DNA of 64,000 bases from Gymnorhina tibicen (Eukaryota > Chordata > Aves > Passeriformes > Artamidae), in the NCBI GenBank assembly GCA_013399875.1, contig VXAZ01008187.1:124577-188576 (forward strand). Direction: 5' to 3'. Position 1 is the stretch's first letter. Each line of letters opens with the position of its first letter. Made by a program: the position numbers and the translations under genes. Below are positions 39,001 through 51,046 of the stretch, piece after piece. The notes beneath the pieces were generated by a model. The model was given only the letters and a program-made list of their open reading frames with translations, was not told where the DNA came from and searched no databases.

Positions 39001-40495
39001 AGAACTTCGTACAGAAATGCAGGAAGTATGTTTCTGAGGATTTAATAAATGTCATTCTATGAGAAATTTTAGTGTTTGTACTTCTGTTTTTGCTGCTTGT
39101 AACTGAGCAGTTTATTATTTGAAAGCCCTAAATTATTCGAAAGCTTTTTCTTTGAATTTTGATCATTCAAATAGAACTATTACATGCTAAAACAGGAATT
39201 TTAATTCCCAGTCCCACCTACAGAGAAAATTGCCAAATAATTATTGTTGAACTATAAATTATTCTCAGTTAACTATTAACTTACTAAGATGAAAACTGTG
39301 GCCTATTCCCATGGCCAGTAGTTGCACTTCAACAAGAAGGTCCAGTAAACTGTACTTTCAAATTAACTACTAATAGAACTTTGTGCAATGAAACTATGAG
39401 ATACGTGCCATATATGTACCTATACATCTATAAAGAAACTAAATTTGAGAAAAAGTGGAAGTACAGAAGTAAGGGCACTCTGCCTTAGTTGTTTCAGTTT
39501 TGACTGCAGGAATACTCTCCAATTTCAGAGAAAGAGTGTAAAGAATCATTATTACAAACAATAAGAAAAGATAATTAAAATTATGTGTAGAATCTATGAT
39601 GACTCCAGTTTTTAATTTAAACTAATAAACGTGGATATTTAACTAATTCCTGAAATTTTCCAAATACAAAGTTACACAGGTAACAAAAGGCTCCAACAGG
39701 TTTTCAGGAAGAAGTATTGCATACTGTGGCAGCAATAGAACTTTGAAAAGCCATTCAAAAGAGCATCATTTTTGCCATCAAGCAAATCCTTCAATCAACC
39801 TGACTGACTAAAAGTTGACCAAAATTCTCCGTAATTCTTAGAGTCGTTGTAGACACTTACACAATTTAATAACAGACTGGAATTGAAAGAAAACATTTCA
39901 CAATAACACCCCATTGAAGACAAATCTGAAAAATAGTCTTGAATTCTGCTCGTCACACATGGGAGGAATCTGATAAGAATCAAACCAGGAGTGTAAGTTT
40001 ATAACTGTAAATCTTAATATCACTTACATTAACTAAAAGTGGACATACATTATTTGTCTCACTGAACTATAGTCAGTTAGTTATTATTCTGTCTGTTTAC
40101 AGAAGAGTGGTATTCCAAATGGTCTGTCAATATGAATGATTCCACCCCTGGTTCAGATGGAAATGGAAAGTTGTATTATCCCAGATCCAGAGACATACCT
40201 ACAGTATTATATATGCCAGCAAAATAGGGAATTTTTCCTTAAAGTCACAGATTTTCTGACACACCAGTAATAATGCTGGCATGCAATCATACTTGAAAAT
40301 GGAAAAATAAACCCAAAAGACTTGTCATATTTTCTGTCTTGTATAAATGTTGCCAGGTAACTGTAAAAAAGAACTAAAATCGGTCTTGTCTGCTTTTCTT
40401 CTCTTCACAAAGATGTTTCTGCTTAATAGCCAGGATTTTCAGCCAACAGATGCCATTAGTATGTATGTGTGTTGTTTTGTTTCTTGTAAAACCAT
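36034..40495 (-). other. FMN1: FMN1 intron (part 3), no gene seen
   Basis: AT-rich intron with a somewhat GC-richer patch at about 37.8-38.5 kb. That patch carries open frames on both strands (37823-38125 plus, 38161-38469 minus) which I could not match to any family. No other recognisable element. Confidence 0.55.
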
Positions 40496-41069
40496 TGTGG
40501 GTTAAGCCCAGTGGGCAAATAAGCACCACAGAGAGACTCATTCCCTCCCTTCCCCCTTCCCCCAAGTGGCATAGGGGAAGAGGCACAGAAAAACCCCAAC
40601 AACTGGAGGTCAAGATAACAAACAAAAAATTTGTTTAATAAGTGAAAGATAAGTGGAAAAAGAGGGAAGAAAAAATGAAACAAGTGATGCTACAGCAATC
40701 ACTCACCGCCTCCCATGGGTAGACTGATGCCCTGCCAGGTCCCAAGCAAAAGATGGCTAACCCCTCTAAAGCCCCCTCTTTCCGCTTTTATTCCTGAGCA
40801 TGACGTTATGTGGCAGGGAATTTCTCTTTAGTTAGTCTGGGTCATCTGTCTGGTTGTGTCCCCTCCCAGCCTATTGTGCAGGCCCTGGTCTATTCACTGG
40901 GGGGATGCAGAGTGAGAAACAGAGAAGGGATTGATGCTGTGCAAACACTGCTCAGCACAAGCTAGAACATCCCTGTGTTATTGAGACCGTTTTCATCACA
41001 AATCCAAAACACTGCCCCATACAAGCTACTGTAAAGAAAATTAACTCTCTCCCAGGCAAAGACAGTACA
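40496..41069 (-). mobile_element. Solo LTR of an avian endogenous retrovirus
   Basis: About 574 bp. Read on the minus strand it begins TGTACTG and ends CCCACA, giving the expected TG...CA termini. It contains an ATTAAA polyadenylation-type signal near the 3' end (about 40634-40640) and a TAACGTCATG element followed by an AATAAAAG TATA-like box near 40790-40810. The layout matches a family of LTRs common in songbird genomes. I cannot assign the ERV class with certainty. No internal retroviral genes flank it, so it is a solo LTR left by recombination. No clear target-site duplication is visible. Confidence 0.82.
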
Positions 41070-42280
41070 AGAGTACAGCACAATAGGTAGAGTTCCACAT
41101 CCAACAATTCTAAATAATACATTAATAAAAAAGATACTAATGTAAAACAGAGAGAAAAATATTTGCTGTGCTACTTTAGTCCTATAAAGGGGTGAAATTG
41201 CTGGCCTTGTCAGCTAAACCAGCTCACCAAAAGGTACGATGAGTACACGAAGTAATGAGAGGGGTAGGACAGCACAGCACAACAGGGACCAAGAAAGGAA
41301 TGAAAGAACAAGAGCATAGTACCCATCTTTTCAATCTTGTCAACTCACCAACAACACTTTAAATTTTGATTAGTCTTGAGCAGAACTAACACAACTTCTA
41401 GAAGTAGGCATAAATACAAACCTCATAGCAGTATTCAACACCCTCTGGCTAAGGTAATGGTTTCACATCCCTACACACCTCCCTTTTGGAATCCCCCTTT
41501 CATGTCACTTTGCACTGCCGCCTCCCCCTATAAGACAGAGGAAGCAGTCTGAGCCATACCTAGACCACTGTAGAATTAGGTCCTCCAGCCTTCCCGTTTC
41601 TTAAGTTAAAAATTAGGGGTATAGAGGTTGATGTTCCAGCTAACAAAGATAGCTAATCAGTATGTCATATAATTATGCATTTTTACACAGTATATCTTTA
41701 TAAATAAACCCATGCACTGTACTCAAATACATTCTAACATGACTCCTGCATGCAATCATTTTAAAAGCAAGCCTTTTCTTACAGAATTTACATCAACCTC
41801 TTGTAGCTAAATGGTCAAAGCACCAGTCCTATACTTAAGGTACTGTAAATTAGCTTGTGTTCTATCAGTTAAGCCAAATAAGCAAAAGGAACATTTTGGA
41901 GAATAAATATTACTGTAACATTTTGAAAGACTAGAACACAGCACAGGAAAAGCAGGAAAATAAGCATGCAAACGTTTTTCATTTTATACAGAAAGATTTC
42001 TCATTAACTTTGGCTAAGAGTTCATTCAGTAACAATAGGACTGAAAATAAGCTGACATAAAAATGCATCTTGAAATCTTATATAGCTGTAACTTTTGTTT
42101 AAAAAATTCAACAACTTTTCACCCAATCCTTAAGTAGTGAAAAATAGTTTTTTTATTTAACATATTTATTATTAACAGCTAGTATTAAAAAAACCAAAAA
42201 CAAGCAAACCTAGAAAACACTCCAACACTTTCATGCTCGGTTGATTCTGTTAGTTAAAAAATATATGAAATAGGACTGAC
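41070..42280 (-). other. FMN1: FMN1 intron, donor-proximal part
   Basis: AT-rich intron from the LTR to the donor GTCAGT at 42280-42275. No element recognised. Confidence 0.65.
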
Positions 42281-44168
42281 CTGGACAGAAATTCTGCTGT
42301 GTCTGAGCAGTTAATTTTTCTTGCACAGCACACTTTTCAAAATGTCCTGCAGTTGCATTCTGATGTAGGCCCCGTTGTCTCGTGGCAAATCCCAATTCTC
42401 CAGGTTCAGAAAACTTCAGATAAAACTGTGGCTCCAAATCACTGAAAGAGAAGTTTATAGCACCATGTCTTCCATGGCCGTAGTCACTGAACATAGATTC
42501 GTCCTCGGTGCTCTGCGTTGGTAGCGGGAGGATCCGGTGATGAGGCTGCGGGCTAGGCAGTCTCGAAGATAACGGAGAAGGAATAGGTGACATTTGCTTG
42601 TGTGTATTAGATAGCGGATATGAATTACTAAAAACATTACTCACTGCTACTAATGGGGGTGAATGCAGCCGTTTCTCTTCCAGTTTAAGATTATTACTCG
42701 TCTGAGGAATATCAGGACTTTCATCTACAGGCAGGTTCAAAAATAAATGCTTGCTGTTTCCCCGGGATACCGTGGTCCTTTTCTCATATAGTGAGCCTGG
42801 CAGGTTTCTGTCTACTCTTGTAATTTGTTGCAGTCTCTTCCATTCTGCAGCTTCATCTAAACTGTCGCTCCGGATAACTTTCAGAAGAGCTTTATTAACT
42901 GCTCCCACAAGGTTGCATGACTCATCAGTAATGTGCACTCTCTCTGCTTTGTACTGCAAACCAGAGCCATCTTCCTCCTTTTCCTGCAGCACACTGTTAT
43001 TAGAGTCTCCAGCAGCTTCATCTACAGAGTATACATCCGTTCTTGATATAAACTCGTTATGTGCTGTTGTGAGAACAGGAGGAATGGTTTCATTATCTCT
43101 GTGAGAATCAGGTAAAGACTCTGCAGGGGGGTTGGTAACTTCTTTAATACAAGCATCTAAATCCTGGACTTCAGCAACAACTGTGATTCCCGGTTTTTCC
43201 TTGCATACTGGCTCAGCATACTTGCTACTTTTCAAGCTTTTAGCAGCTGCAGATTTACTTAATGTCCCAAGTTTGTTAGACAGACCGTACAGAGATGACT
43301 TCACCGAAGTGGTCCTCTGTTGTACCTTGGCAACTTCAGGAATGCATTCCCCATTATCCACCAGTTGAACTGCAACATCATTGATGCCCTTTGAGCTAGA
43401 ACTTGGTAAGTCTGCATCCAATTTCACAGCTTTGCTGCTCTTAAGAAAATACCCCTCTTCTGTCCACATTTCTGGTTGCATTCTATTGTCTAGTGGGAAA
43501 TTATCCTTACCTCTTACTGTTAGCCAGCTGGAGGGAGAAAAGGAACTGGGGTAACTCCTGGTAGGAAGTCTTGTGGAGACCAACTTCTTATTTTTCTGTT
43601 GCATGTCTTGTGTACTCAGTAAAAAGAGATGTTCATGTATTTTTTTTCCCTCTTTCCGATGTCTGATCTCCTCAAAGCTCTCTTTCCTTCTGTATTTCTT
43701 CATTTTTTTGTGATTCAAATTGTCTCTCTTTGTGGAATCCAGAAGTAACTCCTGCTGATGTATAAGACTGGAGTAATTATCACCTTTACGTTTCAGGACT
43801 CTGGAAGCATCCTGTTGCTTTTCCTCCTGATGTCCTGCCTTAAGGTCTGGAATATGATGCGATCCCAAAACACTGGATAACAGTTTTTCCTTTTCAGCAG
43901 TTAGTTTGTACAGCTCATTGAGAAGGTCTTTTGTGGTAGTTTGCTTGAAAATAATATCTCTGAAGTTTTCACATGGCTGTTCTCTCAGGTTCATGTCTAA
44001 CCTCTCCCTTACTTGATAGCAGCTACAGAAACGCTTACTGGTTCCATCCAGAGTTACAGAGCCCTTGTAAGTAAATCCTCTGACTTTCCCCTCTGGATGA
44101 TAGAAGCTGATGTAACAAAGCTCCATAATGGGTTTGTGCAACTGAAGGACGGTATGCGTGCCTTCCAT
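42281..44168 (-). CDS. FMN1: Formin-1, first coding exon of the long isoform
   Basis: This exon encodes 629 complete residues plus one base (phase 1 end). It is the long-isoform N-terminus, which precedes the actin-nucleating FH1/FH2 core located off-window. The start MEGTHTVLQLHKPIMELCYI and the following GKVRGFTYKGSVTLDG match mammalian formin-1 closely. Other conserved blocks are DIIFKQTTTKDLLNELYKL (about 71-89), AVNKALLKVIRSDSLDEA (423-440) and HKQMSPIPSPLSSRLPSPQP followed by HHRIL (523-547). The regions between are strongly diverged and low in predicted order. The ATG at 44168-44166 has A at -3 and G at +4. An in-frame ATG seven codons upstream (MTNLASI) is possible but is not in the mammalian protein. 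The donor is CCAG|GTCAGT, and the single spare G pairs with the exon at 15842. Confidence 0.95.
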
Positions 44169-44294
44169 TATGCTTGCCAAATTAGTCATTCATTTAAATT
44201 ATGTTCTAAGTGTTCCAAAGCTTGCATGACATAGCATGTGAGGCAGGGAATGGACGGAAGGCATCTGAGTAATCTTCAACAATAATATTGTCTG
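44169..44294 (-). promoter_or_regulatory. FMN1: FMN1 5'UTR part of exon 2, rich in upstream AUGs
   Basis: The leader begins after a strong acceptor, a pyrimidine-rich tract ending TTTTTTCCAG|CAGAC (AG at 44296-44295). In 126 nt I count six upstream ATGs. Five open short frames that stop before the main start. The sixth, at 44189-44187, is in frame with it. Such leaders usually lower translation of the main frame. Regulation is inferred. Confidence 0.75.
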
Positions 44295-45297
44295 CTGGAA
44301 AAAATAAAGAGAAGCCTGTCAAACTTGATTGTGGCAAATTTAATATGACAAATAACAAGCCTGCAGAAGCACAATCTTCTCTCAGTATTTTCTGATACAA
44401 ATCTTTTACCTTGAAAATCTGACACAAAAAGGATGACACTGCTAACACTCACAGTTGGAGTCATAATCTTTCTCTCTCATGCATCATCCCTCTGTCTCCA
44501 GGGTTCTCAGTCAGTGCTGTTCCATCAGGTCACAAGATGGTCACTAAAAGACCCATTTCAAAGAGACTTTACTTTTGAATGGTGGAATCTCTTGCCCTCT
44601 CTCTGTTAAAACTTAACTTGCTGCTGAACATTTAGTAAAAAGAACCATTCAAGTATGCCTGTTGCCTTTTTACTCAGCACAACCACCAGCATAACACCAT
44701 CACAATGTAATTAGGTCTTGCTGTTTTATTTACCAAGAAAACTTCTAGAAAATAAAAAAGACTGAATATTTTCTTCTTGTACTATTCTGTGGAACTGACA
44801 AGACATCAAGACAACTTGGAATAAGAAAAAAATATAAGCTCTGTTTACTTGGCTAGCATACAGGTACTATATAAATCTATTTTGAATCAGCATGCAATAG
44901 TGTAATTGTACTTCTATAGGCAGATTTATTGAATTTTTTTATTTCTTATTCTTTTCATCACGTATTTTCTTCCTACAGATTGGATATATTTACATTCTTT
45001 GGATACATAGTAGAAGTTTGCTCCTTTTGAGAATTGTTTTTTATCCAGAAGGAACTCTGCTACCACAATTAAAGTGGAGAAGTCTGAAGTCATTAGGAAA
45101 TGCATAAGCATCAGGGAAACACCTAAAGCCCAGGAGCACAAAAAGGTTGAGAGCACCTGCTCCTAAACTGAAAAATGCAGGAATTTCAGTTTTCAACTGA
45201 AAAAGCATAAATACAAGAGAACTTTTCATAATTTTAAAAGAGTCAAACTCAGGCAACAGTAGTTAAAAGAAAGCTGTCATATTACTATGTAACATAT
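44295..45297 (-). other. FMN1: FMN1 intron 1, acceptor-proximal part
   Basis: AT-rich intron between the exon 2 acceptor and a CR1 copy. No element recognised. Confidence 0.6.
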
Positions 45298-46415
45298 TTC
45301 ATAGAATATGCTGATTTGGAAGGGACCCATCAAGATCATCAAATCCAACTCCTGGGCCTGTACAGGACACCCTAAGAGTCACCATGTGCCCGAGAGTGTT
45401 GTCCAAATGCTTCTTGAACTCTGTCAGGCTTGTGCTGTGACCACTGCCCTGGGGAGCCTGTTACGGTGCCCAAGCACCCTCTGGGTGAAAAACTTTTTCC
45501 TGATATACAACCTAAACCTCCCCTGACTCAGCTTCATTCCATTTCTTCAAGTCCTGACACTGTTCATGACAGTGAAGAGGTTGGTACCTGCCCCTCTGCT
45601 TCCCCTCATGAGGATGTTGAAAACTGCAATGAGATGTCTCCTCCAAGTGGAACAAAACAAGTAACCTAAGCTGTTCCTCATAAGGCTTCCCCTTCAGACC
45701 CTTCACCATCCTCATGGCCCTCCTTTGGATGCTCTCTAGTAACTTTGTGTCCTTCTTATACTTCAGCACCCAAAACTGCCCCCAGCACTTGAGGTGAGGC
45801 TGCTCCAGTGCAGAGCAGAGCGGGACAATCCCCTCCCTTGCCCGGCTGGCGATGCTGTGCCTGATGCGCCCCAGGATATGCTTGGCCCTCCTGGCTGCCA
45901 GGGCACTGCTGGCTCATATTCATCTTGCCATCAACCAGGGCCCACAAGTCCCTCTCCACAGCACTACTCTCTAGCCTCTCATCCCCCAGTTTGTCCATAC
46001 ATCCAGCGTTGCCCCATCCCAGGTACAGAATGTGACCCGTGTTGAACTTCATACGGTTGGAGATTGGCGAGTCCTCTAATTAGCTGAGGTCTCCCTGTAG
46101 GGCCTCCCTGCCCCCCAGGGAGTTAACAGCTCCTCCCAATTTAGTGGCATCAGCAAACATAATTAGTATTCCTTCAGTCCTGCATCCACGTCATTAATGA
46201 AGATGCTGAAGAGCACAGAGCCGAGGACAGAGCTCTGTGTAACCCCACTAGTGACAGGTTCCCAGTCGGAGTCACCCCACTCAGCCGGGTGAGTGGGTGA
46301 CCCGTGAGCTAGTTGCTCACCCATCACATGATGTGTTTATGCTGTGTGCTGGACATTTTGTCCAGAAGGATTTTGCGAGAAACAGTATTGAAAGCTTTGC
46401 TGAGGTCCAAAAATA
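45298..46415 (-). mobile_element. CR1 LINE, 5'-truncated, same strand as FMN1
   Basis: About 1.1 kb of CR1 on the minus strand. Its 3' end is at the low coordinate, where the plus strand reads CATAGAATATGCTGATTTGG followed by a GGGACCC tract. Minus-strand frames show broken C-terminal RT pieces, such as SIQRRAMRMVKGLKGKPYEE and GHILYLGWGNAG with a QCPGSQEGQAYPGAHQA-like segment. Frameshifts and stops make it non-functional. Unlike the other long CR1 copies here it is sense to FMN1, so its terminal signals would be transcribed in the pre-mRNA. Confidence 0.93.
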
Positions 46416-49400
46416 TAGAAGTATTGTATCAGTTTTTATTATGCAGAGTTAGATATCGTTTTATAATGATGCCCATAACTTATAAATAATGAGTGAAGCC
46501 TAACTGTAGGAATCAAGCAGGATTTACCCAAAACATCTTATCAACAAGCAGTCATTTATTGCAGTGATTGAATTGCATCTGTTTCTAATTTTCTCTAAGT
46601 AGTTTCAAACTTTCCATTTACTTTGCGTAGTATCATTCTTCATGCCAGCAAAAGTCTTAATACATGCACATAATCCTTGATGACAGAGGAGAGATCCTAA
46701 GGAGAGAAAACTACAGTAAGAACAATCTTCCATCAGAGCCATATGAGCCTCTTAATTCTGTTCACCAGCAGTTAACAGTTGAGTGGCATGAGTCAGAATA
46801 CTGTTCAAGTATAAGAAATGGTAGGAAAGGTACAAAACCTTTAGTCATTACTTCTGTTGAAGATTGGCTTGTTGTTCCATAGATCTGTAAGAGCTTCTGA
46901 GAAAAATATGCCATTCTGTTTTCTCTTTTATTCTTGTTTTAACTCATTGTGTAAGCCTAGAATTTGAGATACAAGCAAGGCTGAGGACTACCTAAAAGAG
47001 CAGCCTCACCTCTTGCTTCACTAGTCTTCCTTGTCTCCAGCTGTGCACTCCTGCTGCTCTTCTAGCATAGAGTGATCATGCAGTTACAGGGTGTGTTTGT
47101 CACCGGCAGATGCAATCAAGAGTGGTCTGCATATAGAAACATTAGGAGCTGTCTTAACCCTACTCATTCTTCAGTCAAGCAACACTCCTTAGGAAACAGC
47201 ATCATGGAAACTATGGGCCCAGTAGCTATAGACCCAGACATTACAATCAAATTTAGTATCCACAAATGACATCTCCAGGTTCAAGTCAGCCCCATTCTGT
47301 AGAACACATTAGTCTTGGTAACATGCATGGTTATGGTTTGGGTTTTTTTTTATGACAAAAGACAATACGTGTAAATAAAAGGATTAGCTAGCCCTTGTTT
47401 TGGCTGCACAGATTTGCTGAGTTATGCTCCTCCCAAAAACCAAGCAGCTCCCCCAGTCTAATTTGAGTTCTGAATCATTACATTACTGAAACAAGACCTA
47501 CAGCTCTCCTTGAATCATACTGCAAAAATGATTAAAATTACAAGCTCTTTTTCAGTTAGAAATAGACAAATCTATTGAACTTTCTTTTTTTTAAAATGGT
47601 ATTATCTTTGAATAACAAGCTTATGCCAGTTTGAACGTAGTATAAAGGCTACATCCTATTTGCTATCTTCTTAGTTACACCAAACTAAACAATGGGTTTG
47701 GTCCACACATATTGACACATTAAAATGTAGAATCACTGTGAGTAAAACATAACTCACCTCCTTGTAATGAAAATATTTACAAAGTCTTTGAAATTAAATA
47801 TTGAAAGTGAGTTATTAGAAAAAAAACAGCAATAGTAACAATAGCAGTAACAGAAAGGACACTTTGTTACTATTAGGCCAATGGCATAGTCTGTATCAAA
47901 ACTTTCATTGATTTAAAAGATAACGTGATACCATGCAAGGCACTGTTTACTGGTATTTTGAAGCTTATTTCTACTAGTAGATATATTTATGACTAAGCAA
48001 ACATTTTAACTTCATTGCCTTCAGCATCTCATTCTACCTTTTTTATAATCTTCCATCAGTAAACAAAGAAAGAAGTGAACTCCCTATTCTATAAGCAGAA
48101 GCATTGCAAGAAACTATCAGAATTATGTCAAGGAAAGAAACTGGTTAAGGACTTTCAAGTGTTATGACAATATTCATCCCCAACTTTTCTGTTCACCTTG
48201 CAATCTGTTTATAAAACTACTTCTATTGCAAACTTTTCTACAGGGAGTGAAATACTGTAAATTAAAGCCACACTTGGGCAATGCATGCAGGCTGAGTAGA
48301 ATGCCCATTAATCCAAGAAAACTTAAAATTTTAACTACATAACATACAACATGGAGCAATGAAAACCACCTTCAGCATCATTGTTAACAGTTTCTCTTAC
48401 GCAACTTTCCAGTGCATAGTAGCCGAGCAGCGGGATTCAGGTTGTGAGAAATACTGCTTCAAGGAAAAAAATCTACTTAGAGAAAGCTAATAACTGGAAA
48501 GAACAGCTGAAATTGTTAAATAGGCAGCTGAGAAGCAAACCTGCTCTGCTGATGGATTTTCTTTCAGTTTAACAACAACAAAAAATGTCACAGTGGTCTT
48601 CAAAGTCTAACGCCAACACATCCATTCATTATGCTGTTCAAAATGTGCTCTTAAAAACCCAGGACTCCATTCCTACTCTCTAGCAGGACACATCATTCAC
48701 TTCTCAGCATGACAGATGGTCTTCCTCCTTTGCCTGATACTTAAGTAAGCCAGAATTGAAACTCCTTACTTTCCCAGCTCTCTCTAATATCTGATTGTTA
48801 CTAGGTGACGACCTGTTTCTGAGCACACTATGACTAACTTTCTGAGCTATGTAGCTAATTAACACACCACAACGGAAAAAGCATGGTAGAGGAAAGGTAG
48901 TAAAAATGTGAACAGACCAAGGCTTCACATCTCAGCCTCAAAGACACTGAAATGAAACCACCATAATATTTGTTTACTGAGCACAACTGGTTTGATAGAG
49001 ACAAATAGAGACAAACGCCATCATTTTCTTCTCTAGCCTAAACTATCAGGTTTCTCCGAGGTTCTTTCAAATTTTCATTTGACTTAAAAATATTGTCATT
49101 AGAAAGATAAAAAGTTATAATCTCTTCATGAAGGCAAAATAAAACTCCTTCCAGCAGCTTCGACATAAATAAAAGAATTCCATAACAAACTTTTCAACTC
49201 TAAGCCTACATTGTGTTTACTGGATTGCGGCAAAACCAACAAAAAAAAACCCAAACCAAACACCACACACAAAAATACCAACCAAATTTAGAGTATTTAA
49301 TTATTTATATAAGAGTTTGAATGATACTGCATATTGTTAGCAATAGTAGTTTAAAATACTGCTTTTCTCAACTTCACAAGTACGAAATTACATCAGCAAA

Positions 49401-50906
49401 GAACGCATTAAGGAATACAGACAGAGTCTATGCCAGACAGGGAGCTGCGTTATTAAATTTCAGATCTCATCCAATGGCACAAGGGAAGTAATAAAGTGTA
49501 TTAGCGTCTTGCCAACAAATTCAGATGAAACAGAGAAATAACAAAAAACATAGGGTGGAAAGTCATTAAGTTAATCCACAATGCAGAGCTTTCTACTCCA
49601 AAACCAATTTTTAACCATAAATGCAACCTTTGGCTATGTCATTCTGTTCAATCTAATCCAACACCAAGAATGAGGAAATCCAGGACAGAGTCCACGAAGC
49701 AAAAAATCTGAAACTCAGCTCTCTGAATACATCATCTTTGTGATCCGAAGATGAAGAAATCTAAACTTCTTGAAACCAAAAACCATAATTTAAGAAAAAG
49801 ATAGTTTACACAAGGCATGTAAAGTTAATTAGAATGGGGTTTAAAAATTTCTGGCTGGACTGAATAATAAGATGATGCCTCACCAGGAACAAATACATTC
49901 TCAGTAGCCACAGTGTCCCATACTTGTTCTGGTCCTTTGTAGATCATTGTCTCATTTGAAATAGCTGCAAATATGCATATTACCTTCTTAGTGTACAGAA
50001 GATGGAAAAAAGCAGCAATGATACTTTGAGGTTTAGAACTAATACTCACCATTAACACAAACAAAAATGTATTACGTTTGACTAGTCAACTATAAATGTT
50101 ACATGTAATAATACATGTATTATTTCCACCACCTGGTCTCAGAAGTGTTCCCCAAAGGAGTCTGACATGAAAGTTCTCATCTTTCTGTAGCCTACTTCAG
50201 TTTAGCAAAGTAATATCTATCTTTTTCTGGCACGACTGCATCAGCAAGTTAAAAAACATAAAAGATGTCCCACAACATGTCCTCATGAAACTGTTGTTAG
50301 AGTCAAACATTCCACAAAAATGTCCAAAATCTGTTTGTCAAAGGTGACTAATTTGCAAGAATTAGTTACCAAATGAGATTTCCATCACAAACTCACCCAT
50401 CTGACTGTTGAAGAGGTTGCTAATAAAAAACTCTGCAATGGATATTACAAATATGAAAAGTCTTTAATGTAGGAAGTACATTAAGTAGCAAACCAGCAGA
50501 CATTAAACAAGAGAATGAGCAAAGGCAATCTGTACACATATCCTGAAGAAATAACACAGTAACAGCCTGTTTGAAAAAGACTATTTCAAGAAGTTCAGCA
50601 TTTAAACAAAGAAACAAATTCCTTCTGCAGTTCAGGCAGGTTTTTACACTTTACACCTTGCTCTTAGGCATTTGGCAGGAAAAAAACCAAGAGAGCAGAT
50701 GAGTCAATCATTCTAGTTTTTTTTTTTTACTAGAACAGAGTTTTCTGACCACTGAAGAGGCAAACTGAAAGGTAAATACCACTAAAAACATTCCTCACAC
50801 TCTTACCAGATGTAGAAACTCAAACTGTTATGATTCAAAGGGATTCAGAAGATCCTTATTAACAAGCAAACAAACATTACCCCAAACTGTCTTTGATGGT
50901 CAGAAG
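46416..50906 (-). other. FMN1: FMN1 intron 1, no gene seen
   Basis: AT-rich intron. It includes an A/C-rich low-complexity tract at about 49228-49286. Open frames are short and unrecognised. Confidence 0.55.
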
Positions 50907-51046
50907 AGCTGTAATTAGCTCAGTTGGTTAGAGCACGGTGCTAATAATGCCAAGGTTGTGGGTTCCATCCTTGTATGTGCTGTTCACTTGGGAATTGGGC
51001 TCAGTGATCCTTGGGGGTCTCTTATAATTCAGAAAAGTCTGTGAAA
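50907..51046 (+). mobile_element. tRNA-Ile-derived SINE with CR1-like tail (TguSINE1 type)
   Basis: The head (about 50907-50980) closely follows tRNA-Ile. It has an A box TTAGCTCAGTTGG at 50915-50927, the anticodon region GTGCTAATAATGCC, and a B box GGTTCCATCC at 50961-50970 with one change from GGTTCGATCC. Directly behind it is a CR1-like 3' end: TTGGGCTCAGTGATCCTTGG, then a GGTCTCTTATAATTCAGAA-type stretch. A head from tRNA-Ile joined to a CR1 tail is the known architecture of the passerine SINE usually called TguSINE1. The family name is recalled and was not searched. It lies antisense in FMN1 intron 1. Confidence 0.85.

Noticed and set aside
50907..50980. A functional tRNA-Ile gene
   Set aside because: The acceptor and T-stem pairing are degraded, the B box is altered, and a CR1-like tail follows directly, so it is the head of a SINE.
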